From assembly GCA_028023455.1 (NCBI GenBank), contig JAQFVV010000153.1, positions 1,150,212 through 1,214,211 of the forward strand: a stretch of 64,000 nucleotides of DNA. The letters are read 5' to 3'. Origin of the DNA: Epiperipatus broadwayi (lineage: Eukaryota; Onychophora; Udeonychophora; Euonychophora; Peripatidae). The stretch's first letter is position 1; each line of letters begins with the position of its first letter. Shown here piece by piece: positions 1 through 13,676 of the stretch. The position numbers were made by a program, and so were the translations under genes. A model generated the notes under the pieces. The model was not told the DNA's origin. It did no database searches and saw only the letters and a list, made by a program, of their open reading frames with translations.

Positions 1-1116
1 ATAAAAATTAATTAATTACTGAGAAAATTTTAAAAAAAGCTAAGGGCTTTTTTGATTGAAATTCCTAAGAAGTTGAATGCCAGAACTCTTAATGATTTGA
101 AAAACTGAGATACAACAAAGATGAAAGCCAAATCCCCCTACCCCCACATTACAAGGACAACTAAAATGCTAAATAATATCATGTGAAATTCAATGACAAC
201 CATTACCAAAGGATTTTATTACATTCCACTGATTTTTTTTACCATTCCATTATCCTACTTGCTACTGGTCCTTATTGTTACTTGTATCATTTCCCAATGG
301 CATTACTGTATGAAAACATTTAGCACCCAAATTTATGGGATTCTTTGCTCCACCTGACCAATCACTCTAACCCTAAATACTTGGCTATCAAATTTTAAAA
401 TTCAGACCAAAAAACTGATATAAGGAAAAGATAAAGATATTAGGCAGTTTTGCATTGATTGTTGCAGATGAACACTACCAAAGCCACATAACTAACTATT
501 AAAAACATTTATTTGGATTACAATACCCTAGTTTTTCAAAAATTAATGGAACTATTTTTGGAAAAGTAATTTTGTTTTAGCTAATCTATCTCCAGGACAT
601 CATAACTTCCATGTACAGTAACAGTTTTGAATTTAAAGTAAAGCTGAATAAAAACAGAGACACCATCAATATTCACATTCCAGTTAGTGACTAATAGGCC
701 AGACTTTAATCTACATAACAGGCATAAACATCAATGCCTCTCTTTAGCCAGTGGATAATTGAGAGACCTTCTGATAGACCCAAACAGCTACTAGCCACAA
801 TTTTTAATCTATCAATCACAATACTAACCAGGCACTCAGACACAGAAATGAACAACATACTGAAACCAATTTGATGACTTCAATTGAAAATAAGAGTCAA
901 CCATTCCTGGTGCTAACATTGTTCATAATCTTCAATCCTATATAATCAACAAAACATTCCCAGATATCATAGATATGCTAGCATCAAACTACCTGATCAC
1001 TGAAAGTATCATCTCAGATATCTCTGTTAAGAGGAAACCTGGGCATCCTCAAAAAGCCACAAATCCAAATAGGTAAAACCAGTCAATTCAGAACTCTTAC
1101 CAGCTTTCATCTCATC

Positions 1117-1200
1117 TGAAGAGTCAATCCCTATTGACCATAGACCCATTGCAATTCCATTTGATCACCCACCAGCAATGCAAACTTTGTATTCAGATCA
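1117..1200 (+). pseudogene. LINE endonuclease C-terminal remnant
   Basis: In one frame the DNA reads SIPIDHRPIAIPFDHP. This resembles the SDHxP(I/V)xI motif that closes the apurinic-like endonuclease domain of LINEs, where the His is catalytic. The first residue of the motif has drifted (S to I or P). It lies about 1.7 kb upstream of the RT core, farther than expected in a compact LINE but possible with insertions. Assignment rests on this motif and its position. Confidence 0.45.
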
Positions 1201-2804
1201 AATAATACATCAAAAACATGCTCGTTGACTATTACTCAGAATACAATCATATTCAATCACCAAACAGCAAATACTGTAATGATCCAAAATTTTAATTCAC
1301 AAATAATACTAAAAAGCAACATAAAAAAAGTGATACCCTTCAACCATCACATACAAAAATTAATATTCAAAAGAGCATAGATCAGTTAAAAGTCACTTAT
1401 GACATTTCCAAAAACTGCAATACAATCCTTTGCTAAAACACATCTTCAATTCCTGATATATAAGTCCCCAATGAGGGCATTCTACACAGTCTACTCCCTC
1501 TCTTTAAATCTACCATCCCTTTGCTATACCATCAAACATGAAATTAAAATATCATTTAGCATCTGAGGCTTAAAATCAGTCCACAATTATTACCAAATAA
1601 ATAAATCGGTACAATTCTCATAACCACAAATTCTTCACTTTCTTGAGATTTACAGTAAATCTCAACCCACTTACCTAAATGCATAAGATTTTTCTACTTT
1701 CAAAAGCTCATCATCATTATCAGTCAGTATTGGCTTGATTATAACGTGAGATATCCCTGTTTACTCATTCAAAATTATTTATATAGATGCCAATCTATTC
1801 AAAATCACATTATGTCATCACATGATCACTCTCAATTCCATATTCATCTACATCCCCTGATACTACCATGATCACAAGTATAATTCCTGCTATCAACTCT
1901 CTGCTTGCATCATTCCCACATCCAATCATTTTACTGACTTCAATATGATCTATCATACAATCACCTCAAAATTGTCATACTAACTCATCTTTTCATTAAT
2001 GAGTGCAGAAGAGTTTCTCCTATCTGACTCCATTTTCTTTCATAAACACTGTCATATATTCTTTATTGACATGTTCTACTTGCCAACACTTCATTAAAAG
2101 ATTGTCATAAGTCTCTCTCCCTCACCCTTTTATGATCACTCTACACAAATGCTTGCACTTAAATACAGTACAAACAGTAATGAGGGTCTACAAAAGACTG
2201 AGAATATTACTCCCCACAAATGCCTCTACAGTTCTATTCTGAGAAACCTATGTCATTCTATAAAAACTCAAAGATGTGCCCCTTCATCCCATACTGTATT
2301 ACATTTTATTTATTGACAATATTACATCACTCCTTTAGTCTCCAAACTTTTAGTTTGGACTGATGAAAGCCTCCAAATTTCTAGCTTTGCTGAAGAATTG
2401 AACAAACACCTCATCATGTGTCACCCCATTCTTGACACATCTCTTCACATTCAAATTCTCACTAATGCCTACAACAATGCATGTACCAAAGTGAAAGAAT
2501 ACTTAACCATAAAAAAAATCTACCTTACACAACAACACATTTAACTCAATGTTAGTTCTGATTCTAGACTAATGCTGGCTGTAACATGATTAAAACAATA
2601 TATGCAACACTTTAAATCAAAATTTCAAGCAAATACTGCATTTAAACCCAAAGCTGATCTCTTTGGCCAACTAAAATCAGACAGCCACTTCCATTCTGTC
2701 ATCTTTCTCATCAAACTTGCCACAGTACCACATAACTCATAGTGGGACACATGGAAGCCCCAAGTTCATTTTTTCACACATAAGCTGCTTCACCACCATC
2801 CCTT

Positions 2805-3330
2805 GGCATAAAGATTTTGGAGAAAGTCCTTAAGGAAAAATTACTCCCATTATCACCCATGCAATTTTCCCATAAAGGATCATCTATAGGCAAAGCAGTA
2901 CTCTTGTTCAAAATTATTCTAGACTCAGTTTGAGAAAGGAAAAAACATGTCCTAATGGTAATTCAACTTGATGTTGAAACCACTTTTGACTCAGTTCTAA
3001 CAAATACCCTAGTTCACATGCTTGCAGCTACCACTATGCTTCCCTATCTTCTATATATCCTGTCCAATCTACTGCTCAACTGAGAGATTCATATTATTCT
3101 TAATGGCAGATCATCACTACCATTCACCTTTACCAATCTGTTCTCCAAGGTTCACCCCTAAAATTTTCTATTATTTATCACATATATTAACCCTCTCTTA
3201 ACCAGGACCCAACAAAAACTCTAAGGTATTCAAATTCCAACAACCAACATTTAAATACCATGTTTCACCTACATGAGCTATATTACCATCTTTCTAACTT
3301 CCAAAAAGCAACTTCCCACTCTTCACAGAA
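2805..3330 (+). pseudogene. LINE reverse transcriptase core, broken
   Basis: A single frame from 2805 to about 3220 reads as an RT fingers-palm region with three in-frame stops. Visible pieces, in order: GIKILEKVLKEKLLPL (like LGKILEKI..RL), LDVETTFDSV (motif A, normally LDxxKAFDSV), LPYLLYILSNLLLN, then NGRSSLPFTFTN followed by a worn QGSxLSP motif at SKVHP. At 3268-3291 TYMSYITIF stands where YADDITIF (motif C) is expected, so the catalytic aspartates are lost. The order and spacing of motifs A, B and C match LINE RTs. Confidence 0.75.
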
Positions 3331-3930
3331 TACTTGATAAATACACCATTAAATATAAACAAATTCAATGTAAATAAAACACATGTACATGGTTTCTTTA
3401 TACTATTAAACTATACACCCAACTTTACTATGGTCAGTCTCTTCTTTTCTTAGATTTCCATTCCACTAAACCCTTCTGGTATGAGGCAGAAAATCCAAAA
3501 CAAACTCAAGAATAATGCTGATTGAATAACCACTTCACTTTTCAAATCATATCTCTCACTATACTCAAATGCAAAAGTTTACCTCATCAATCAACTGATA
3601 ATCACAAAAATTAGCTACTATTCATGTTCATCTTCATCAGGCACCACAGTGTTTCACTGATCTGAAGAGGGCTAGGACTGCATTCCATCAAAATTTTTTA
3701 CATTCAAAAAAACAATGCTATTACCTCCATTGCAAAGCATTTTCAATCACTAGAATGTGTCATACATATAGCCTCCAAATACCAACCACCACCTCTTAAC
3801 AATGATGCTATTATTGCTCATATGCCCATTTCAAGACATTTATCATCAAATAAATCTCCAAAATCCAGGAATATTCACCTACTGGGATATACACAGTTTG
3901 CTACATACAAATCTGCTCATTGACTCCCCT

Positions 3931-4136
3931 TCCCAATTCTAAGTATTAACAACAGACAATTACTCCAAAAAATGTTTAAATGGTCCCTAGAACTAATGTT
4001 TTTTGATTTCCTCCAAAGAATTAATTTTCATGCTCCCAATTCTAAGTATTAACAACAGACAATTACTCCAAAAAATGTTTAAATGGTCCCTAGAACTAAT
4101 GTTTTTTGATTTCCTCCTAAGAATTAATTTTCATGC
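3931..4136 (+). repeat. 103-bp tandem duplication
   Basis: Two head-to-tail copies (3931-4033 and 4034-4136) differ at about one position (ccaaag versus cctaag). The near identity inside a badly decayed LINE shows the duplication happened long after the LINE died. Confidence 0.9.
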
Positions 4137-4944
4137 CTGACTCACCTGTAAATTATATAATACATTCAATCATTTCTACAAGCTATGCCACTGTAAAAAG
4201 AAACCTAATACCATATATTTCACACCTCCCTGGAATACACTCAGATAGTCTTACTGCCACCTACAGGTGGATTACCCCACACTTAATATATTTGAAGCTT
4301 ACACTGTACATGCTATCCATGCATCTACATTTACAACATATACCTTCTGATGCAAATGATTCATATTTTACTTTGATAACAGTACCAGGTGACAGTCTGC
4401 TATCTTTTCGAATAAAGTCAAATAAGTCAGAGCCAGGTACTCCAAACTCATCCATACAGACATGTATGCTAACACATGAACATTATTAAGGCATTGGTCC
4501 AATTCCTAACCTCTATGGACATAATCAATCTAATCTTTAAATGCAATCACAAAACATCCACTACTCAATTTTATTTCTTAGTTTCTATACTCTCTCACCA
4601 AATATGATGATCACAATGACAGCTGGATTCACTACTAATGAGTGGGCAACAATGGCATTTGTTTTGCCAGACTTATTGTCCTTAGATACATACCACCATG
4701 GCACTAGCCATCTAAATTAAGAACTAGAATTATTTTAATTTTTCCATCATAAATTGGTGGATGTTGCACCTCATATCACCATCATTACATTGCTCACATA
4801 CTCGTGGAATAAACATTTAACTTTATTTTATTTGTTAAATAGAATTACTTGAAAGCCAAAATAATAATACATATATAACTCTCATTATCAGTTCTGTCTT
4901 TATAACATTTTTTCTGTATATATGTAATCAATCTGTAACCTTGT

Positions 4945-5000
<56 letters not shown>

Positions 5001-5004
5001 GTAT
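4945..5004. repeat. (TA)n microsatellite
   Basis: About 28 TA units with two GT interruptions, next to the inferred 3' edge of the LINE. Confidence 0.95.
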
Positions 5005-7341
5005 TTGAATTGCAAATCAAAGCTGACAATATCATTTGTACGTTAGTAATGTAATCTTGCTTTTTGCTCAAGAAAACTTTACTTTAAAACAATAATAATA
5101 ATCACAATGATGATAATAATAATTGTATAATTGTTTACTTTTCTTAAGCAATTATGATTAATGTTTGACCACTTGGAGACACCCAATAAGAAAGGCTTTA
5201 CAGTGAAACAGTCTTAACATAATATGTTTCACATACTTTCAATATTTTTATCAGAATATCATAATCATAGTAATGTCACAGAACTATATAAATCCATAAA
5301 TAGAAAACAATCAATTGACATAATTAAACTGCATTAATAGCATCTAACTACTCACAAAAAAGAGTTAGCTTCCTCAGAATGTTTAAACTGGATCAATCAA
5401 GATATAACTTCCCTCTTCAATGGTCAATATTACACCATGAAAAATGGTTAGCCTATGAGAGTGCCCACTAGTGGCATCATATCTAGCATTATGTTGAATA
5501 GTATTAAAACAGTACAGCTTTCTAAATTCCTTCAATGCATATCCTGGATAATATATATGTGATATATCAACAACATCTTCATTTGTGCTCCTGAGCTCCA
5601 AATTAATTATATGATACATAATCTCACACCAAAATCCTCATTAATTTAGACCATCAAACATGAAGACTGATTGAAAGGAATCAAAACTTACATATCTAAC
5701 AAGTCTCTATTTAATTAAACTATAAAATAACAATAAAACCTATTGAAATCAGAGGCATAATATATTCTGAATTTATAACTTATAATTCACAAAAATATGC
5801 TGGTCTAAAAATGTTTCTACATAAAAATGTGTGCAAGCTAGAATCTAACCACAAATCTATCATCAAAAAATATATCACTGAATTATGCAGTGCTAGATAT
5901 AAAGACAGAACACTTATCACTATCCTTAACAAATTTTATATCAAAATTAAATCTATCTAGATCCATGCCAACTGATATTAAACCATGGATAGCCCTCTCC
6001 TATATCCTAATGTTTTTCAAAGTATAAATAAAATTTATTGCATATAATATTAGCATTCAAATACCACCTAATCTCAATCATTTGATCAACAGTTCCAAGG
6101 GTAATCACCCTTGTATAGATTTCCCTATCTGTATACAAGATTCTATGCAATCAAACTATCTGCAGTATCAATATATTTTGGAGAATTTTATGCCAGCCTT
6201 GCAACAAGATTGTTCAAGCACCAATAACTGTACAAAGAGCCAAAAATAATCCAGACCACAAATCCATAATTCTTGAGCATGAAAACTAACTTGTCATACC
6301 TTTAAAATTTATTCCAGCCAGCATATGTATAGAAAATAATGATGCAAAATGTAAAATAAAGGAAGTTTGGTTTATTGCCAGCAATGCTATTGCTATAAAT
6401 AAAAAAAGAATCATGCTTCCCCTTTTCTAACAATGAGGCATGTAAACATATTTATATACAATTTATATATACAAATATTACATCCTCCATCCACAATTTA
6501 TTCATTCATTGCTATGATTATGATATTGTGACAAAAATATTAAAATCATGCTAAGCATATTAGTTAAAACTGTTTCAATGTTAAGTTTTTTTTACTCAAT
6601 GTCTCCAAACACTCAAACATTAATAATATTAATAGAAATAGAATAATTTTAACTCACAAAATTACAGAATAATAAAATCATATAAAAATCACATTTAAAA
6701 AGTTTGCTATATTGTAAAAAATTATTTTTGAAATCAGAATTATTGATATGATACTATGATTACAAATACACTTCGGAAATTTTTGATATTCTCATCTTAG
6801 CCTATACAAAAAAGATGGCTTGATTTATAATTTCTGAACTTATAAATAATCATAATCACCTTTACTAATGATTGCAGTCAATATTTTTGAGAAATCAATT
6901 ATTAACATAATTAAAATAAAAACAAAAATTTTAGTAAATAAGTTTAACAATGAATTAATTTAAACATATGGGCTAATATGAGGATTACTTTTTCAGACTG
7001 TTTTTGACTTTTTACTTTAAAATGATAACAATAAAACTTTTGTATAAGTTGGTGCATTTATTTTTAAATGCTGTTTTATAAGATATTATTAAACTAATTT
7101 TTCAAAACTATTTCAAAAATTCGGCTCAACATATAATATAAAAATGTTTCCTTTACTTTCATAAAACAAAATTCCAAAAGAAGTTTTTGATTTAGTTGTT
7201 AACTGCAGTTTGAAACCATAGCCATTTAACACTTGTTTTTATCTACTTTTAACTAGTAGTGAACATATAAACTGCAGTTAAAGTATAGTATAGATGCATT
7301 TTAATTCTTATGTTTTGTAGAGTCTATTCTAGTATGGAACA

Positions 7342-7393
7342 AATGTAAATCAAACAAATCATTGATTACCTTGACGTATGTTTGATTTACATT
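7342..7393. repeat. Perfect 15-bp inverted repeat
   Basis: Arms aatgtaaatcaaaca (7342-7356) and its exact reverse complement (7379-7393) are separated by 22 bases. It could be the remnant of a small foldback element. No target duplication was seen. Confidence 0.7.
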
Positions 7394-9400
7394 TTATCTA
7401 CACTTGTCAGTTATCATTATTTGCTCTTATTATTTATGTCATATACATAAAATACTGAAAAACAAAAAAAAAATGATTTGCCTTCATTTATAGTAATCAG
7501 AAATTCCTTTTTCTTTCTGTTTATTTAATTATTATACATTGTTAGCTTTTTTTATGCTAATGGTTTTTTTTTTTACTTTTAGCATATCAAATTTTCAATT
7601 TTTGGGATTAAACTATTAGATTCTTGTTTTTAAAAAACATAACTCTTTAACATTTTTAGAATCAACATCTTTATGTCAATACTTAATTTATTTTTTATAA
7701 ATTTCTTATATATATATAACTATACATTTCTGAATGAAATTATTAATTTCTCTCAGGTTAAAATACGACCAGTAATGAACCAGGAAATTCTTGCATAAGA
7801 TTGGAATATTATGAATTATGTTCACGTGATTTCTTTTCACTTTTAATCTAAATTTATTTATTTTATACATAACTTCCATTTAAAAACAGGTCAAGCATAT
7901 TGTGAATTTAAATTTATATATATTTTTAATTTTTATGTGCTTTTTATTTGTTTATTTGGTGATAAAATTTAATATTTTGCGATAAAGCACTTATAAGTCA
8001 GCCAATATATAATAACAAGGATAAAAGTATAACTTTTTTAAAATTATATAAAATAATTCGATTTGTAAAAATATTATTAATTGGGTTTAATTTTAAAGAA
8101 TAATAGTTTAATTGGTTTTTAATTATTTGAAAATATTTGTATGAACATTATTACAACACATATATAATGATTATTTGCTTGATATATTAAGTAATTGTTT
8201 GATTGATCTATTCTACTGTAGCTTTTTTTTTTAAAAAATGCATTTATTAATGTTGATATTAATACTATTAATTATTGTTTACTGATTGATTATTTATTTC
8301 TGAGAACAAATAATAAAATTTGACCATTTTGTAATTATATCTCAACGCTAGTATGCATGAATATTTGCACTGAAAGATTTTAACTATTAAATTATTTTAT
8401 TATTGTTTTTTTTACTATTTTGATTTGTGATTATTTTATATATATCTGAAACAACTTTTATGTTAATAACATGCTTTTTTTACTTTTCTAAGGTTTGAGA
8501 AAAGTACCTTTTTTTTAGCCAAGCTTTTCAGATATTGTCTATAAATACAATTTGTTGTTTTAAATCTTCCGCAATACCATCTTCATCATACCTTTATGAC
8601 AAGTTTAGATAGTCTACACTCTTGCAAAGATGACAGAAATTTCTAAGGTGTAATTAAATAAATCTATTGTAAAAAATACTAGTGAATTAATACATACATA
8701 GTTTAATTCAGTAATTGCATAAATATTTTGCTCAACATTTTATATCTTTGTTATTATATACTATCTTTGATTTTAAAGTAATTAGAAATGGTAATTATTT
8801 TGTTCATATATCATACTTTTATAACTTTATTATATAACTAATGTTTTTTTTAAGTTTTTTTTTATATTAACGTGTGTGTGCTTGCACGTATGTGGCACGA
8901 TAAATCTATTATGTACGTCTCTTTTTTTCTCATAATATCTCAACAGTTCTAGCAGAATCTTTATTGACTTGTATTTAAAGGAAATGAATCTTGGTATTAG
9001 TAAGATGGCATTTAACTTGTTAATTTTTGATTAATGATATTGCAATCTGCCTACGTTTTTTTTTTATTATTATTATTTCAATCTGTCATTTACTTTATTC
9101 TGATTTTGAGTATTGCTGTTATATGCTGATTTTTTTTATAATATTTTTTTATATCTGCATAAATTATTTTCTATTTTTTAATAATTTATTTATGTTCTTG
9201 CAATCATTTTTAATGTTAATGATCTGGGTTTTTTACTTATTATATACTCTTTAAACCAAAAATATATATCTTGGGCTAGAATCCATCATATCTATCTGTT
9301 TCATGAATTACATAAACTGCATCAAATAGTTTTGTTTTAACAATTAATGTATAAACATTCATCTAAACAATTCAAATTAATAAATTTGTATCCTCTAGTC

Positions 9401-12400
9401 AATAAAAAATCAAGATATCCAATAAAGGATGCATGGTTCGTTTAGTTATAGATGGAGGATACTTTTAAAAAATTCCAAGTCCGGTTATGACTTTTAAAAA
9501 AAATTAAAAGTTTATTCAAATTAGACTCAAATTTCAGACTATATATTGGTAATGGCAAGAATTGTACATCCACACAACAAAACCCAGAGCACATGTACAA
9601 TATACTAAAGCTGATTGAGTCTAGATGGCAAGATCCAGATTCCGACAAACATTCAATCCTTTCACCCCTGCTCAATGATCTAATACCCTATGGATGACAT
9701 TTCACAAGTTACAGATGAATTCAATTTAATCACAGTCCAGCAGTCACATCAGGGTGGAATGAGAGACTCATAGAATAATTAAATTAACACTGAATTAGTT
9801 GGATATATACACATATGGCTAAGTGAACCACTATTATATTAATGATTAATTACTAAATCTAATAGAATGGTCTTTATATATATAATGCTATATGTACAAA
9901 CTAAAAAAGAATTGGATGTAAAATGAATTCACAGACAATAAGGACATGAAAACAAGTTATATTTGAAATAATAATAATAATTTAATAAAGAAAATAAGAT
10001 ACTAAAACCAAAATATACAAAATTATATAATTGGAATGTGAAAGATTATGCTCACAGGTGTTACATAATTAATGAGATGAGGTTCTACATATTATCTTAT
10101 TATAAATGTTTAATAGAACTGATGTACAGTATTCAAGTTTGTCTATATTAATATGCCAAATTTCAAGCCCTTTTGTAGTCTGCTGAACCATATGGAACAT
10201 ATTAGCCAAAGTTATATAACTAATCTAACAATGCTTTTATGGTATCTATCTACATATAACAGATTAAATTGAGCACATAATTAGGCTTGGAGATACACAG
10301 GCTAGCATGTTAACCTAGATTAGGCTTTATCCTAATGCTAAATAAGCATTTAATACAAAGTGAGAGAAAACTCATTTATTCTAGGTTTACTTATATACAG
10401 TATGGCACATATTAAAATATTAATAAAACTAAAAGATGCAAATGGGTCATTATTCATGGGCTTCAGCATCAAATGCTCAATGCCCTAAGGCTGAAAGATT
10501 TGCTATGAATAAGAACAATAATAGTTCAGAGAGTCAGATAAGGATTACTATGAATAATCTGGATCCTTGTGTTCCAGTTCTAAAAGAGTTTGTTTTACCC
10601 AAACTAAGTGGATAAGTGTGATCACCACCAGCAACTCATCAAGAAACATGCAGCAAGTAGTTAATATACATAATATACTTAGTAAGGACACATTCCCAAC
10701 TTATATATATATATATATATATATAAGTTATATATATATATATATATATGTGCTATATATATATATATATATATATAGCACAAACACGTTGAATTAACTT
10801 AGTGTGCCTTAAAAATAGATAGCATCTATTTGCAATCTATACAACCCAGTTCCCAAGTTTAGGATTTCAAATATACTATTTAGGGACTAAATTAATTAGT
10901 AACCTAGTTTAATATTATCACCTACATTTCTAACATATATAAATCTAAGGAGGACAAAGCATATTTGAGAAGCAATTACTGACAAAACATTATAAATATG
11001 CTTTGATAATATCCTTGTGGCTAGTTCCTATGATATACGGATTACATATATAGAAAGTTATAATTTATAGCTATAGCTGAGCACTGATCACTATAATATT
11101 TATCCATAAAATTAATCAGTAAAACAATAGCATAATCTCGAAATGGTGAGTGAAAAGGTTTTAATATTTATTATCATGAAGATTTGAAAATATCTTCATA
11201 GAGAAATAGGCTAAGTTATGCATATATACTCATGGTTTTGAGTTATTTGGCATATCAAATACATGTAATATTAAAATTATAAAATAAATGCTTCTTGAAA
11301 GAGAATGAAAATTAGGACAAGTCAATGTCCAGAACTGGGTGTTAATAAAAAAAGAACTGAGTGAAACTAAATGAATCTCAATCATATTCACTAATACTGG
11401 AATGTAGTAAAACATTTTCTAATGGTATTAGAAATAATAATAAGGAAATTGGAATAGTGTTCTGGTAAGTTTGCTTGTGTTTTACAGTTTTGAGAGTTAT
11501 AAAGAGAAACCTCAATTTTAACTATTCAAATTATGGATGTTCATCAAAATTGGACTTGTGTTTAATCTTGTCTTTCATACTTTCTGTTATTAAAAATTAA
11601 TTAAAGTTTGGTGATAGGTCATAAGTCTCAATGTAGTTAGGCTAATCTGGGTAGCTATTGCAAATTTTGCACAAACTCTGTTAATTTATAATTAATAAAT
11701 TAATACTTACTTAGTCTAAAGGGAGCAATAATCATTTTGATTAAATCCTCATCACACACTCATGTAACAACTATAAAGGTTGACACGGTGTAGAGTTCTT
11801 GATGGTTAAATGATTTATCTTGGTAATGATATATCATCTAGTACATCTTTGAAAGTAACCATGAGCAAAGATTTCCATTTATTATAAAGATAAAGAGGCA
11901 TTGTGATGGCTATCATGAGATTCCTAATTTAATAACAGTCCTTACATTAGTGATTAAACTTCATGTTTTATGTAATATGATGGTTGAATTTTCCAGAATA
12001 AATCAGTAGAATTTTAATAATAATATAAAGTTTATTTTATACACATAATATTTGTTTTAGTTTGCATTATGATATCTATGATATCTATTTGAATTAATTG
12101 GATAGGATTATGAGACATATATATTGCAACTTGTGTGGGTGAAAAACATGAAAATGCTTAATTTGCATTTCATGGCCTTAAGAGAGAAGTGTTATTGTGA
12201 TTGTGGTGATGATAATCAAATCACATCCCAAATTAGTATCAGTTAGCCCATATTAAGTTTAAATAAAAAACTTAAATAGACAAACATAGATTGAGAGTAA
12301 AAAATATGTTTGCATACAAATATATACACATACACAGCATGTATGTTTGTTTATATTTTATAAATAAATATTATATGTTTATTATTATATGTATATTTAT

Positions 12401-12500
12401 ATTCATAAATATAATTAAAAATGCACTAGAAGAATTTTCCTTCATTTGTTCATATATTTTATTCATTTATTGTATAACAAAAAAAATATCTGTGTATTTT
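9401..12500. other. A/G-richer unassigned stretch
   Basis: The plus strand becomes richer in A and G between about 9900 and 12300, the reverse of the bias in the LINE at 1-4740. This could mean an old minus-strand LINE, but no RT or endonuclease motif could be read. Open frames at 9442-9675 and 11230-11415 (minus) match nothing known to me. Confidence 0.35.
10699..10781. repeat. Two consecutive perfect TA palindromes
   Basis: 10699-10728 is a perfect palindrome bounded by actt/aagt. 10750-10781 is a second, bounded by gtgct/agcac. Each has a (TA)n core, and (TA)n joins them. Both can form cruciforms. Confidence 0.9.
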
Positions 12501-13645
12501 ATTTTGTTTTATATCTAACAGCTAAAAAAGAAAAAAAAATTAAGGTTTTTTTATTATCTTGTAAAGGTGTAATTAATTAAAATGGGGTCAAATTATTAAA
12601 GAATTTTAAATTATTATTCATATATTTTTTTCTTTTGTAAAAGAGAAAAGAATTTTGTTTTTTCTCTTATAAAAGTTAGAGATTTAAAATATATATTTTG
12701 TGTGAGTATATGTTGATTAGATATTTTATTTTATTAATTAATTAAATGAATTATCTGTGGATTTAATTAGAAAAGAGTAGAAATAAGAAAAAACAAGCTG
12801 TCAGTGGGTTTTTTTCATGTGTGTTGCACTGCTATAAATAAGGTTTTAAAATTAAAGAATGAATCTTGGATTGTTGTTTGTCATAGAGAAAATGGCAAGC
12901 TGTACTTCTAAAAATAAAATTTAGTGGGAAAATGTTAGTTGAAGCCCTGTCTTGAAAGACCTTGAATTTCTGGTGAGAACTGCAGAACCATATTTCATTA
13001 CCAAGTGCCATCAGTTATTGTGTGGATTGCTAATTCTTACCTTGCCAGAATGCTATTTGATAATTTAAGCAAAGAAAACAATATGGAGTAGATATTTATT
13101 TTGTACACTGGTTCTTTTTTCTCATCTTATGATCCTATACATAATTGCTGTATGCCAACGCCTGCCTAATGATAAAAATGATAATTGGAAGTAGATATCT
13201 ATAGCTGAATTTCTATTTTTATAGTTTTCATGAAGAGTTTTCTGGTAGTCTTGAGAGAAAAAAAAAGAAGTATTATAGCAGATTTTTATTTTATTTTTTA
13301 ATACTGAAGAAAATTTAGCTTCAGATATTTCTTTGCATTTATAAATTAAATGTTTAAAATTGAAAATAAAACCATATAAGTCAATTATTTATTTAATTTT
13401 AATATATCTTTATTAAAAACAATTGACAATGTAAGTTATATATATATATATATGGATGTGTGCATATATGATAATATTTTATTTTAAATCTACTTAATGT
13501 ATAACATTGGATTAACTTTTTTCATAGACAGTTGTTGAATTAATCTTTACTTATATACATATATATGAATTTTTTTTTTTTTATTGAAACATTTAATCTT
13601 TTTTGATTCAATAGTTTTTAATTACTTTTATATAATATATATATA

Positions 13646-13676
<31 letters not shown>

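Larger units (their letters stand above)
1..4740 (+). mobile_element. Decayed LINE (non-LTR retrotransposon), plus strand
   Basis: The plus strand is C/A/T-rich with little G, unlike the AT-rich DNA after 4740. Two parts of a LINE ORF2 can be read in order: the end of an endonuclease domain near 1117-1170 and an RT core at 2805-3330. The remaining stretches show no clean reading frame. Many stops and frameshifts show the copy is old and inactive. The 5' end may lie outside the window and the 3' end is set only by the change in composition. The RT resembles jockey/CR1-type LINEs more than the RTE-like copies elsewhere in this window, but the clade is uncertain. Confidence 0.7.
4741..9400. other. 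AT-rich stretch without recognisable genes
   Basis: No coding similarity, RNA gene or transposon end was recognised. Short open frames here (for example a 75-residue Phe/Ile/Leu-rich one near 9030) look like chance products of composition. The stretch holds a TA microsatellite and one 15-bp hairpin, listed separately. Confidence 0.6.

Noticed and set aside
4261-4489. Overlapping open frames on both strands near the end of the first LINE
   Set aside because: They probably reflect the less AT-rich LINE-derived sequence; no specific motif could be secured in either frame.
9027-9254. 75-residue membrane-protein-like frame
   Set aside because: Phe/Ile/Leu/Tyr-rich because of T-rich DNA; no start context, neighbours or similarity.
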